From positions 248,001 through 312,000 of the forward strand of contig CACHVY010000001.1 of assembly GCA_902583455.1 (NCBI GenBank): DNA of 64,000 nt, written 5' to 3'. The stretch comes from an uncultured Pelagibacteraceae bacterium (GTDB lineage Bacteria > Pseudomonadota > Alphaproteobacteria > Pelagibacterales > Pelagibacteraceae). The position numbers were made by a program, and so were the translations under genes. Numbering within the stretch: position 1 is the stretch's first letter; each line of letters opens with the position of its first letter. Below, piece by piece: positions 1 to 8,135 of the stretch. The notes beneath the pieces were generated by a model. It did no database searches. It was not told where the DNA came from and saw only the letters and a list, made by a program, of their open reading frames with translations.

Positions 1-1453
1 TAGTATTTTGTGGAATTTTACCACTAGCTAAAAATGCTAAAGCTTGATTTGCGTTTTCCATAACTTTCGGAAATTCTGGAATTTTTTTTAAAATCTCAGC
101 AGAATCTTTTAAAGAGTCTACAACATTTTTAATAGGATCTTTTGTTTCTTTTAACCAGTTTTCTAGCACAGGTCTTGAGGTTTCCCATATATTAGTATTT
201 GGATCTAATTTTCTTGAAACCCCTTCTACAACTACCATTGTCTTTTGAAGTAACAAAAGTTGTGGCTGTGTTTGCATGTTAAATTTTTCAGTAATATCAA
301 ACAATTGTTTTAATAATTTTCCACCAGATATATCTTTAATACTTTGACCAAATATTGGTTCCCCAATTGATCTTAATGCTTGAGCAAGTTCATCAACTGA
401 AACATTTTTAGGCACTAATCCTGCAACTAAATGAACCTCAGCTACTTTCTTATAATCTCGACTTACAAAACCAAACAATATCTCAGCAAGATATCTCCTA
501 TTTAGCTTATCAATTCTACCCATAATTCCAAAATCTATTGGTACAATTTGTCCTGATGAATTAATAAAAATATTTCCTTGATGCATATCAGCATGAAAAA
601 AACCATCCCTAACAGCTTGTCTTAAAAAATGTTGTATTAAGTCAGTTGCAATTTTTGAAGTATCTTTTCCACTGTCAATTAATTTATCTTTTTCTCTTAT
701 AGATATTCCATCAACCCAATCTAAAGTCAGCACACTTTCACTAGTAAAATTCCAATATATTTTAGGCACATTAAAACCTAAATCATTTTTAGTATTCTCT
801 AAATATTCGTTAGCTGCTGCCGCTTCAAATCTGAGGTCCATTTCATGATTAGTTATTTCTTTGAATAAAAAGACAACCTCAATTAATTTTAATCTTTTAG
901 TCTTTGGCATTAAAGTTTCTACCAAATAAGCCAACATCATTATTGCATCAATTTCAGAATTAAATATTTCTTTAATATTTGGTCTTAAAACTTTTATAGC
1001 TACATCCTTGATGGTATTACCCTCGTTTATCTTAGCCTTATGAACTTGTGCAATTGATGCAGCTGCAATAGGATCAGAGAATTCAATTATGTTTTTTACT
1101 GTTAACTCTCCAAGCTCATCTCGTATAATATTTTCTGCTAATGATTTTGAAAATGGAGGTAATTTATCCTGCAATTTTTCTAAATTTTTTGTAAGTTCTT
1201 CTCCAATTATATCTGGTCTTGTTGCTAAGAATTGTCCAAGTTTTATAAAAGTAGTACCCAAGTCTTGAATTGAAGCGCTTAAATCATTCGTGCGATCTGT
1301 TTTTTTTTGATTTTTACTGAAAGATAATGAGACTAAATTAAAAAATATTTTGATAAAAAATGGAACTTTGTGAGATCTATCTACAATTTCTATAATATCT
1401 GAAGAGCCTATTTTTCTAGCAATTTTAAATAATATAATAATTTTATTGATCAT
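1..1453 (-). CDS. ubiB: UbiB family ubiquinone biosynthesis kinase-like protein (3' end outside window)
   Basis: My own reading of the reverse strand from the ATG at 1453 gives an open frame of about 484 codons running off the left edge, so the C-terminus is missing. The protein has the ABC1/ADCK/UbiB hallmarks: the KxGQ motif in KLGQFLATRPD, an AAAASIAQVH-like Ala-rich nucleotide loop (here AAASIAQVHKA), and the atypical-kinase catalytic HADMHQGN followed by PIDFGIMGR in place of DFG. The family supports coenzyme Q synthesis at the inner membrane as an atypical ATPase/kinase. Its ATG overlaps the ubiE stop in an ATGA, so the two are almost certainly translationally coupled in a ubiE-ubiB operon. 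Confidence 0.93.
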   Translation of the reverse strand, partial: MINKIIILFKIARKIGSSDIIEIVDRSHKVPFFIKIFFNLVSLSFSKNQKKTDRTNDLSASIQDLGTTFIKLGQFLATRPDIIGEELTKNLEKLQDKLPPFSKSLAENIIRDELGELTVKNIIEFSDPIAAASIAQVHKAKINEGNTIKDVAIKVLRPNIKEIFNSEIDAIMMLAYLVETLMPKTKRLKLIEVVFLFKEITNHEMDLRFEAAAANEYLENTKNDLGFNVPKIYWNFTSESVLTLDWVDGISIREKDKLIDSGKDTSKIATDLIQHFLRQAVRDGFFHADMHQGNIFINSSGQIVPIDFGIMGRIDKLNRRYLAEILFGFVSRDYKKVAEVHLVAGLVPKNVSVDELAQALRSIGEPIFGQSIKDISGGKLLKQLFDITEKFNMQTQPQLLLLQKTMVVVEGVSRKLDPNTNIWETSRPVLENWLKETKDPIKNVVDSLKDSAEILKKIPEFPKVMENANQALAFLASGKIPQNT

Positions 1454-2154
1454 ATTTTCCATCCTGAATGGATAGAAACTATACCACCTGAAAGATTTTT
1501 ATAATTTGGTTTATAAAATTTGTTACTCTTTAAAATTTCAATTAATTCCTCTTGATTTACAAAATTTTCAATGCTTTCTATTAAATATTCATATGGTTTA
1601 CTTTCTCCTACAATTATTTTGCCAATTGTTGGAATAAACTTAGAGTAATTTTTGTATAAAAACTCTAAATTTTGATTTTGAATTTTTGAAAATTCTAAAC
1701 AAAAAAATCTTCCACCTTTTTTTAATACTCTGTAAGCTTCTTTAATAGATTTATTTAAACTTTTAGTGTTTCTTAGTCCAAAACTAATTGTATAAAAATC
1801 AAAACTATTACTTGGCAAATTTAGGTTTTCAGCATTAGACAGTTTCCATTTAATATTTTTATAATTTTTCAATCTTTTTTTTCCTTCATCCAACATTTTG
1901 CGATTAAAATCTACGCACAATATTTTTGATTTATTTTGATTTACATCCGAAAATAGTTTTGCGATATCTCCCGTACCACAAGCCACATCAACAAGCGTAT
2001 CATTCGATGATGGATTAATTTGTCTTATCAATTCTTTTTTCCAATATCTGTGAACACCTAAAGACATAAAGTCGTTCATTAAATCGTATTTATTATAAAC
2101 TGTGTCAAAAACACTTTTCACTAACCCTTTTTTTTGCTGAAGAATTTGCTGCAT
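1450..2154 (-). CDS. ubiE: Ubiquinone/menaquinone C-methyltransferase UbiE
   Basis: A 234-aa class I SAM methyltransferase that performs the C-methylation step of ubiquinone synthesis (2-methoxy-6-polyprenyl-benzoquinol methylase). The UbiE-specific N-terminal segment with YDLMNDFMSLGVHRYWK is at residues 23-39, SAM motif I VDVACGTGD at 55-63, and the family stretch YTISFGLRN follows near the middle. Length is close to family norms (about 250). It starts 34 bp from divergent mutM and is coupled by ATGA overlap to ubiB. In many alphaproteobacteria ubiE, ubiB and mutM are neighbours, as here. Confidence 0.95.
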   Translation of the reverse strand: MQQILQQKKGLVKSVFDTVYNKYDLMNDFMSLGVHRYWKKELIRQINPSSNDTLVDVACGTGDIAKLFSDVNQNKSKILCVDFNRKMLDEGKKRLKNYKNIKWKLSNAENLNLPSNSFDFYTISFGLRNTKSLNKSIKEAYRVLKKGGRFFCLEFSKIQNQNLEFLYKNYSKFIPTIGKIIVGESKPYEYLIESIENFVNQEELIEILKSNKFYKPNYKNLSGGIVSIHSGWKI

Positions 2155-2177
2155 AGTAATAATATTATTTTTATTAA

Positions 2178-2183
2178 TATAAT
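2178..2183 (+). promoter_or_regulatory. Candidate -10 box of mutM (possibly leaderless)
   Basis: A perfect TATAAT lies only 5 nt before the mutM ATG at 2189, and no convincing Shine-Dalgarno sequence lies between. If it is a real -10 box, transcription would start at or next to the ATG. The surrounding sequence is almost pure A/T, so chance occurrence cannot be excluded, and no good -35 box is seen 17 nt upstream. Confidence 0.35.
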
Positions 2184-2188
2184 ATTAA

Positions 2189-3043
2189 ATGCCAGAATTA
2201 CCAGAAGTAGAAGTAGTCACACGCTCACTAAAAAAAACGATTAAAAACCGTAAAATTATTAAAATTACAGTTAACAATCGTAATTTAAGGTTTAAGCTTC
2301 CCGAAAATTTTGAAAGTATTTTGAAAAATAAAATTGTAAAAAATATATCGAGAAAATCTAAATATATCATATTTGATTTTGGTAATAATTTTTACACAAT
2401 TTTACACCTAGGTATGTCGGGAACCTTACATATTCCATCTAATAAAAATGTTACAAATCTAAGTTTTTATAGTAATCCAACTTTGCCAAAAAAACATAAT
2501 CATATAATTATCGAGTTTGATAAAATTAAATTAATTTACAATGATCCTAGAAGATTTGGTTATTTCAAAATTTTAAACAATAAATATGACTTTAATAACT
2601 ATTTTACAAGAATTGGGCCTGAGGCATTAGATAAAGGATTTAATTTGTTGTATTTAAAAAATAAAATTAAAAATAGGAAAAAAAATATAAAAAACTTTTT
2701 GTTAGATCAGAAAATTGTTTCAGGTATAGGAAATATTTACGCAAATGAAATATTATATAAATCACAAATTTTACCTACGAGAAGTGTTAGAAAATTAAGC
2801 TCAGTAGAATTAGAAAAAATAATTAAATTTTCTAGAATAACCCTTAAGAATGCGATAAAATTTGGTGGTTCATCTATCAGGGACTTCAAAGGTGTTTCTG
2901 GTGGTGGGGGGAGTTTTCAAACTAAATTTACAGTTTATAATAGGGAAAATCTAAAATGCACTAAACGCAAATGTAAGGGAATAATAAAAAAAAGGTATAT
3001 ATCAAATAGGTCAACTTTTATTTGTAATTTTTGCCAAATTTAA
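2189..3043 (+). CDS. mutM: Formamidopyrimidine-DNA glycosylase (Fpg/MutM)
   Basis: A 284-aa bifunctional base-excision repair glycosylase/AP lyase removing 8-oxoguanine and ring-opened purines. The N-terminus MPELPEVEVV supplies the catalytic Pro (after Met removal) and Glu. The LHLGMSGTL and NDPRRFGYF motifs and the H2TH segment (QKIVSGIGNIYANEILY) are all present. The C-terminal zinc finger has Cys257, Cys262, Cys279 and Cys282, with CX4C rather than the common CX2C spacing in its first pair. Length is slightly above the usual 270. It runs divergently from ubiE. Confidence 0.96.
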   Translation: MPELPEVEVVTRSLKKTIKNRKIIKITVNNRNLRFKLPENFESILKNKIVKNISRKSKYIIFDFGNNFYTILHLGMSGTLHIPSNKNVTNLSFYSNPTLPKKHNHIIIEFDKIKLIYNDPRRFGYFKILNNKYDFNNYFTRIGPEALDKGFNLLYLKNKIKNRKKNIKNFLLDQKIVSGIGNIYANEILYKSQILPTRSVRKLSSVELEKIIKFSRITLKNAIKFGGSSIRDFKGVSGGGGSFQTKFTVYNRENLKCTKRKCKGIIKKRYISNRSTFICNFCQI

Positions 3044-3051
3044 AAAAAATA

Positions 3052-3080
3052 TTGACCACGTCTCTTTCTAGGGTTATACC
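3052..3080 (+). promoter_or_regulatory. Candidate sigma70-type promoter of rpsT
   Basis: TTGACC (3052-3057) and TATACC (3075-3080) are separated by 17 nt just after the mutM stop. The -10 box ends 10 nt before the rpsT ATG, so the predicted leader would be only a few nt. Between them is ATCGCG, and a similar CTCGC follows the rpmI -10 box while CTATCGC follows the gltD one. Confidence 0.5.
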
Positions 3081-3090
3081 ATCGCGTTTT

Positions 3091-3351
3091 ATGGCAAATA
3101 CAAAATCAGCAATCAAAAGAATAAGAAGAATAAGAAAACAAACCTCTGTCAATAAAGCCAGAAAAAGCAGATATAGGATAGCTTTAAAAAAAATGAACGG
3201 TCTAATTGAAAATAAAGACAAAAAAAAAGCCCTCGCTTACTTGCCTAAGTTGAATTCAGAACTAATGAAGATAGCTAAAACTGGCGTTATCAAAAAAGGT
3301 AATGCTTCAAGAAATATTTCAAGGATAACTAGAAAGATTAGCGCTCTTTAA
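3091..3351 (+). CDS. rpsT: 30S ribosomal protein S20
   Basis: An 86-aa basic protein starting MANTKSAIKRIRRIRKQ, the typical S20 N-terminus, and rich in Lys/Arg throughout. S20 binds 16S rRNA during 30S assembly. The frame is open 20 codons further upstream (from 3031, inside mutM), but the conserved start and the promoter-like boxes at 3052-3080 support the ATG at 3091. It lies between mutM and dnaA; rpsT next to dnaA is a common alphaproteobacterial order. Confidence 0.96.
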   Translation: MANTKSAIKRIRRIRKQTSVNKARKSRYRIALKKMNGLIENKDKKKALAYLPKLNSELMKIAKTGVIKKGNASRNISRITRKISAL

Positions 3352-3605
3352 TCAACCTAGGGTTACGAAAAAAAACAACTTTAAATTTACTCACACTATA
3401 TATAAACAAGCCAAAATTTATTTAACTACATATTGAGTCAAACTATATTTTAGAATTTGATAAAAGTTTTAGTAATTATTTTTTTACCATCATACAAATT
3501 TGAAATTCAATTCATAAGTTATTCAATTAAGGATTTTATTTTTTTTTTTAAAATTAAAAAATTTTATTGAATATTTTTATCTAAGATTTTAGATGGAACT
3601 TCCTA

Positions 3606-4994
3606 ATGAAAAATAATTTAAATGTTAATGTTGATAAAAATTTTAATTGGGAAATTATTCAGAAAGAATTACGTCATCAATTTGGATCTGAAATTTACGA
3701 AAGCTGGTTGAAGAAGATTATATTTGAGGAAAAATTTACAAATCATATTCTAGTATCTGTATCAACAAGATTTATTAGAGATTGGATTGTCTCAAGATAT
3801 CTTGATCAAATCTTGGGAACAATCAAAAAATTTAATAAAGAAATAATTAGGGTTGAGTTCAAAATAGATAATAAAATTGATATTAAACAACATAATATTG
3901 AAAATTCTTCAGATGCTAAAGTGGCATTTATTAAAGACTCATTTTTGCAATACAATAGAATAGATCAAAATAAATCTTTTAAAAATTTTGTTATTGGAGA
4001 AAGTAATAAACTTGCTTTTGAGGCATCAAAGAAAGTGTCTGAAAATATTTCACACTATAATCCTTTTTATTTGTACTCAGGGGTTGGAATGGGAAAAACG
4101 CATTTATTGAATGCAATAGGTCTCCAGCTAAAACAAGATAAGAAAGTTACATTTATATCTGCAGAAAGATTTATGTATCAATTTGTAAAGTCTATTAAGT
4201 CAAATGAAATGGTTAAATTTAAAGATAACTTTAGAAATACCGACGTATTAATAATCGATGATATACAATTTATGAATGGCAAAGAGGCTATGCAAGAGGA
4301 GTTCTTTCATACGTTTAATTCTTTGATCGATAAAGGTTCCCAAGTTATTTTATCTGCTGACAGACCACCTAATAAACTTATTAAAATCCAAGAAAGGATA
4401 AAATCAAGATTTTCTGGAGGATTGGTAGTTGATATTCAAAGTCCTGAACATGATTTACGATTGAGAATTCTAAAAACAAAAATTGAAGAATTAAATATTT
4501 TATATAGTGAAAAGTTAAAATTATCTGACGAGATATTACAATTTATAAGTAATGAAATAAGAAATAGTATAAGAGAATTGGTAGGTGCTTTAAACAGGGT
4601 AGCTTCATTTTCAAGAATTTACAGCAGAGTGCCAAATCTAAACGAAATTAAGATAATTTTAAAAGATTTGTTAAACACAAATGAAACAAAGATTTCAATT
4701 GATAATATTCAAACTTTAGTTTGCAAATACTTCAAAATTAGCAAGAATGAAATGCTTTCATCTAGAAGATCCAGGTATCTAGTAAGGCCAAGACAAGTAG
4801 CAATTTATTTATCTAAAATACTGACCACAAAATCTTTACCCGAAATAGGTAGAGAATTTTCTAACAGAGATCATACAACTGTTATTCATTCTGTTAAGAC
4901 AATCGAGAAATTAAAAAATGATAATAATGAAATATCAAATGGGATTAGTTATTTAAAAAATCAGATTTTATACAAAAAAGAAAATGAGATTTAG
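3606..4994 (+). CDS. dnaA: Chromosomal replication initiator DnaA
   Basis: A 462-aa AAA+ initiator that binds DnaA boxes and opens the replication origin. Domain I is at the N-terminus, Walker A GVGMGKT at 159-165, Walker B VLIIDDIQF at about 214-222, and the domain IV signature with RDHTT at 421-425. The 254-bp spacer upstream (3352-3605) is A/T-rich and shows no clear cluster of DnaA boxes on reading by eye, so I do not call an origin here. Its 3' end overlaps dnaN by 11 nt. Confidence 0.97.
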   Translation: MKNNLNVNVDKNFNWEIIQKELRHQFGSEIYESWLKKIIFEEKFTNHILVSVSTRFIRDWIVSRYLDQILGTIKKFNKEIIRVEFKIDNKIDIKQHNIENSSDAKVAFIKDSFLQYNRIDQNKSFKNFVIGESNKLAFEASKKVSENISHYNPFYLYSGVGMGKTHLLNAIGLQLKQDKKVTFISAERFMYQFVKSIKSNEMVKFKDNFRNTDVLIIDDIQFMNGKEAMQEEFFHTFNSLIDKGSQVILSADRPPNKLIKIQERIKSRFSGGLVVDIQSPEHDLRLRILKTKIEELNILYSEKLKLSDEILQFISNEIRNSIRELVGALNRVASFSRIYSRVPNLNEIKIILKDLLNTNETKISIDNIQTLVCKYFKISKNEMLSSRRSRYLVRPRQVAIYLSKILTTKSLPEIGREFSNRDHTTVIHSVKTIEKLKNDNNEISNGISYLKNQILYKKENEI

Positions 4995-6096
4995 TATTAA
5001 TCAGAAAGAACTGCAAGAGTCACTTGGATTTTGTCAAAATGTAATTGAGAGAAGAAGTACATTACCAATTTTATCAAACGTTTTAATTCAAGCTAGAGAT
5101 GCAAAATTAAAAATCACTGCAACAGATCTAGATATGATTTTTATTCATAATATTTCTAACGTAGAGATTAATGAAGAAGGAGAGACTACTACCAATTCTT
5201 CAATAATGCATGATATAGTTAGAAAATTTGCAGCAGGAAAGAAAATAAATGTTGAGACTATATCTGACACAAAGTTACAACTTGAATCTGAAAAATCAAT
5301 TTTTAAATTGAATTGCATAGACTCTAAAGAATTTCCTTTATTTGAAGATGACCTAGGTGGTGAAGATATTATTATTAATTCTCAAAACTTTTTAAAACTT
5401 TTAAATAAGTGTAAGTTTTCAATCTCTAACGATGAAACAAGGCATTATTTAAGCGGTATTTATTTACACTCTACAAATAGCGAAGAAAAAAATTATCTTA
5501 CAGCAGTTTCCACAGACTCACATAGAATGTCCATATCTAAAACGAGATTAAATGAACCGATTAATTTTGAACCAATAATTTTACCGAAGAAGACTATTTA
5601 TCAATTATGTTCACTATTAGAGAATTTTAACGGAAATATAAAAATTATAAATTCTAAATCTAAAATCAAATTCGTTTTAAATAATAGCACATTAAGCTCC
5701 AAAGTAATTGATGGCAAATTTCCTAATTATATTCAAGTTGTACCCAAAAATAATAAAAAAAAGTTAGAGGCTGATTTAGAGTTATTTCATAATAGTGTAG
5801 ATCGAGTAGCTTCTGTGTCAAGTGATAAAAAAGATGGAGTTAGATTCACTTTATCTAAAAATAAATTAGATTTATCTGTAAATAATGCAAACAGTGGTGA
5901 TGGAAAAGAATCACTGTCAGTAAATTTTGACCATGATTTAGAAATAAGCTTCAACTCAAAATATTTGGTTGATGTATCAAGCCAATTGGAGGGAGAAAAT
6001 ATTGAAATTTTTTTTAATGATATTTCTTCACCAGCATTAATCAAGGATCCCAGTGACTTTGATAGCATTTACGTAATTATGCCAATGAAGGTGTAA
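4984..6096 (+). CDS. dnaN: DNA polymerase III beta subunit (sliding clamp)
   Basis: A 370-aa clamp protein. The N-terminal FCQNVIERRSTLPILSNVL motif is diagnostic, and the C-terminal YVIMPMKV resembles the family YVVMPMRL end. The dimeric clamp tethers polymerase III to DNA. It overlaps dnaA by 11 nt, suggesting co-transcription and coupling. Only 2 bp separate it from the convergent plsC stop, with no GC-rich terminator between. Confidence 0.97.
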   Translation: MRFSINQKELQESLGFCQNVIERRSTLPILSNVLIQARDAKLKITATDLDMIFIHNISNVEINEEGETTTNSSIMHDIVRKFAAGKKINVETISDTKLQLESEKSIFKLNCIDSKEFPLFEDDLGGEDIIINSQNFLKLLNKCKFSISNDETRHYLSGIYLHSTNSEEKNYLTAVSTDSHRMSISKTRLNEPINFEPIILPKKTIYQLCSLLENFNGNIKIINSKSKIKFVLNNSTLSSKVIDGKFPNYIQVVPKNNKKKLEADLELFHNSVDRVASVSSDKKDGVRFTLSKNKLDLSVNNANSGDGKESLSVNFDHDLEISFNSKYLVDVSSQLEGENIEIFFNDISSPALIKDPSDFDSIYVIMPMKV

Positions 6097-6098
6097 AA

Positions 6099-6800
6099 TT
6101 AAGCAATCTTATTAAGCTCGTTGTAAATAAGTTGCTCCACTTCAAAAGCAAATTTATTTTGCTCCTTCCCAGGAGGTATAATATTTAAAATAGACACTGT
6201 AATATGTTGATTTGAGGTGAGCCTACTATTTTTCGGCCAAACTCTCCCTGAATTAACAGCAACTGGCAAACATGCTATTTTAAGGTCGTTATATATTCTT
6301 GCAAACCCTTTTTTAAATGTTGATCTATCATCAAAATTCTTTCTGGTACCTTGTGGAAAAATTACTAGTGTTTTGTTAGTATTTTTAATAACTTTACTAA
6401 CTTCATCGGAAAATTTTAAGTTTTCTTTTGATATTTTGTTTCTGTCAATTGAAATACTACCCATTTTTTTTAAATACCAACCAAATAAAGGTATTCTTAC
6501 AAGTTCCTTTTTTAGTATAAATACTGGATTTTCGAATATTGTTTGTAAGAAAAAAGTTTCAAAAATTGATTGATGAGTACACACTACAAAATACTTCTGA
6601 TTATTTACTATATTTTCTATACCTTTAACTTCTATTTTTGTTGCCATAATATACTTTAAACAAAACTTGGTCCAATAACCTAAAAATTTACCACCTAGAA
6701 TAACTATATTTTGAGGGAGCACTAAACTTGGTATGAATAAAATTAATAGTAATATTAAACCAAAATAGAAAACTAATAAAAAAATAGTATTTCTTATCAT
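6099..6800 (-). CDS. plsC: 1-acyl-sn-glycerol-3-phosphate acyltransferase (PlsC)
   Basis: A 233-aa lysophosphatidate acyltransferase of phospholipid synthesis. An N-terminal hydrophobic segment (about residues 5-30) anchors it in the inner membrane. The catalytic box reads HQSIFE (76-81), HX4E rather than textbook HX4D; Glu here is, to my knowledge, also seen in other alphaproteobacterial PlsC proteins. The glycerol-phosphate binding motif FPQGTR is at 148-153. It is the last gene of the leftward argH-lptM-lysA-plsC run, 4 bp after lysA. Confidence 0.93.
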   Translation of the reverse strand: MIRNTIFLLVFYFGLILLLILFIPSLVLPQNIVILGGKFLGYWTKFCLKYIMATKIEVKGIENIVNNQKYFVVCTHQSIFETFFLQTIFENPVFILKKELVRIPLFGWYLKKMGSISIDRNKISKENLKFSDEVSKVIKNTNKTLVIFPQGTRKNFDDRSTFKKGFARIYNDLKIACLPVAVNSGRVWPKNSRLTSNQHITVSILNIIPPGKEQNKFAFEVEQLIYNELNKIA

Positions 6801-6804
6801 TTTG

Positions 6805-8019
6805 TTAAATTATGTCATTTAATCTTTGTTTTTTACTAATCTTTTTGATTTTTGAATTTTTTATAATAAATTCAACTGGACGAGGTCTCAAATTATAATT
6901 TGAAGATAAAACAATACCATATGCTCCAACGTCTTTTATAGCTAAATTATCGCCCTCACTAATTTTTTGATAATTTTTTGTTTTAAGAAAACGATCAGAT
7001 GTTTCACATATTGGCCCAACAAAGTCATGAGAGCTAAAATTTCTGGATGATTTTTTAATTAGTGGTATTATATCATGAGTAGCATTGTATAAGGCAGGAC
7101 GTATCAAGTCATTCATACCAGCATCTATAACAATAAATTTCTTATTTAAACTGTTTTTTATATAAATTACTTTTGTAAGTAAAACAGCTGTATTTCCAAC
7201 AATAGAGCGACCTGGCTCAAAAATGATCTTACAATTATTTTTTTTTGAAAATTTATGGATATTTTTTGAAAGTTTTGAGTAATCTAGTCTTTTGTTATCT
7301 TTAATATATTTTATTCCCATACCGCCACCTAGATCAATATATTCAAATTTATATTTAGATTTTGATAAAATTTTACTTATAGCCACAAGTACATTATTGT
7401 ATGGTTTGTTTTGTGTTATCTGGCTTCCAATGTGAACGCTCAAGCATTTAATATTGATATTTCCAGAATTTTTAAATTTGTTTAAAATTTTGATAATATC
7501 ATCTCTATTTAAACCGAATTTATCCTGCATTCTCCCTGTCGATATCTTCGAATTAGTTTTCGCATCTATGTTAGGGTTCAATCTTAAACCTACACTTACT
7601 TTTTTTCTAAATTTTTTAGCTATTTTTTCTATATTTTTTAATTCGCTTTCCGACTCAACATTTATAAGGAGTATATTTTTACTAATTGCAAATTTCAGTT
7701 CTTCAAATTTTTTCCCAACTCCAGAATATACAATTTTATTTGGCTTAAAGCCTAAAGATAATACTTTTTTCAATTCACCATCAGATACAACATCAGCACC
7801 TAGGCCATGATCTTTAATTATTCTAAGTATCGTTGAATTATAATTTGATTTTACAGAAAAACAAATTAAAGGACTGAAAGATTTAAATGAATTTTTAAAA
7901 TTATTAATATTATTAACTAATCTTTTATTAGAATAACAATAAATTGGCGACCCATATTTTTTAACTAAATTATCTGCTTTAATTTTTTCTATGTAAAAAT
8001 TATTATTTTTATAATTCAT
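6805..8019 (-). CDS. lysA: Diaminopimelate decarboxylase
   Basis: A 404-aa PLP-dependent, alanine-racemase-fold decarboxylase making L-lysine from meso-diaminopimelate. The PLP lysine is Lys57 in CFSVKSNYN; the Gly-rich phosphate-binding loop YIDLGGGMG, SVHIGSQI, EPGRSIVG and the substrate-binding CETSDRF motif are present. Its ATG shares one base with the stop of the upstream lipoprotein gene (TAATG), so the genes are coupled. Confidence 0.95.
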   Translation of the reverse strand: MNYKNNNFYIEKIKADNLVKKYGSPIYCYSNKRLVNNINNFKNSFKSFSPLICFSVKSNYNSTILRIIKDHGLGADVVSDGELKKVLSLGFKPNKIVYSGVGKKFEELKFAISKNILLINVESESELKNIEKIAKKFRKKVSVGLRLNPNIDAKTNSKISTGRMQDKFGLNRDDIIKILNKFKNSGNINIKCLSVHIGSQITQNKPYNNVLVAISKILSKSKYKFEYIDLGGGMGIKYIKDNKRLDYSKLSKNIHKFSKKNNCKIIFEPGRSIVGNTAVLLTKVIYIKNSLNKKFIVIDAGMNDLIRPALYNATHDIIPLIKKSSRNFSSHDFVGPICETSDRFLKTKNYQKISEGDNLAIKDVGAYGIVLSSNYNLRPRPVEFIIKNSKIKKISKKQRLNDII

Positions 8020-8135
8020 TAAACAGTAGTTTTTTGACTTTGTATCAAACTATTATCTTTATATTCAGGATCTCCTTTTTTTCCACATGAGATTAAAGAT
8101 AAAAATACAATTACAACAATTAAAAAATTTTTCAT
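8019..8135 (-). CDS. lptM: Small LptM/YifL-like lipoprotein, 38 aa
   Basis: A small gene I read directly between argH and lysA. It encodes 38 residues: MKNF, a hydrophobic stretch, then the lipobox LISC with Cys17 followed by GKKGDPE, matching the LxxCGxKGPL-type N-terminus of LptM/YifL lipoproteins. LptM is known to assist assembly of the LptDE LPS translocon. The ATG overlaps the argH stop (ATGA) and the TAA overlaps the lysA start (TAATG), which strongly supports it as real. An LptM-type gene between argH and lysA is a recurrent alphaproteobacterial arrangement. The family symbol is by analogy. Confidence 0.85.
   Translation of the reverse strand: MKNFLIVVIVFLSLISCGKKGDPEYKDNSLIQSQKTTV

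Noticed and set aside
3031..3090. Extended S20 start within mutM
   Set aside because: S20 proteins start MANTKSA; the upstream 20 codons overlap mutM and the probable promoter.
3352..3605. Possible replication origin upstream of dnaA
   Set aside because: The spacer is A/T-rich but I found no cluster of TTATNCACA-like boxes, and in many alphaproteobacteria the origin is not next to dnaA. A strand-skew plot of the full genome would decide.
6217..6573. Plus-strand frame of 118 codons inside plsC
   Set aside because: Antisense of an intact acyltransferase; no motif.
7454..7810. Plus-strand frame of 118 codons inside lysA
   Set aside because: It is the antisense of a clear LysA coding region, with Phe/Leu/Ser-rich composition expected from the opposite strand of A/T-rich genes.
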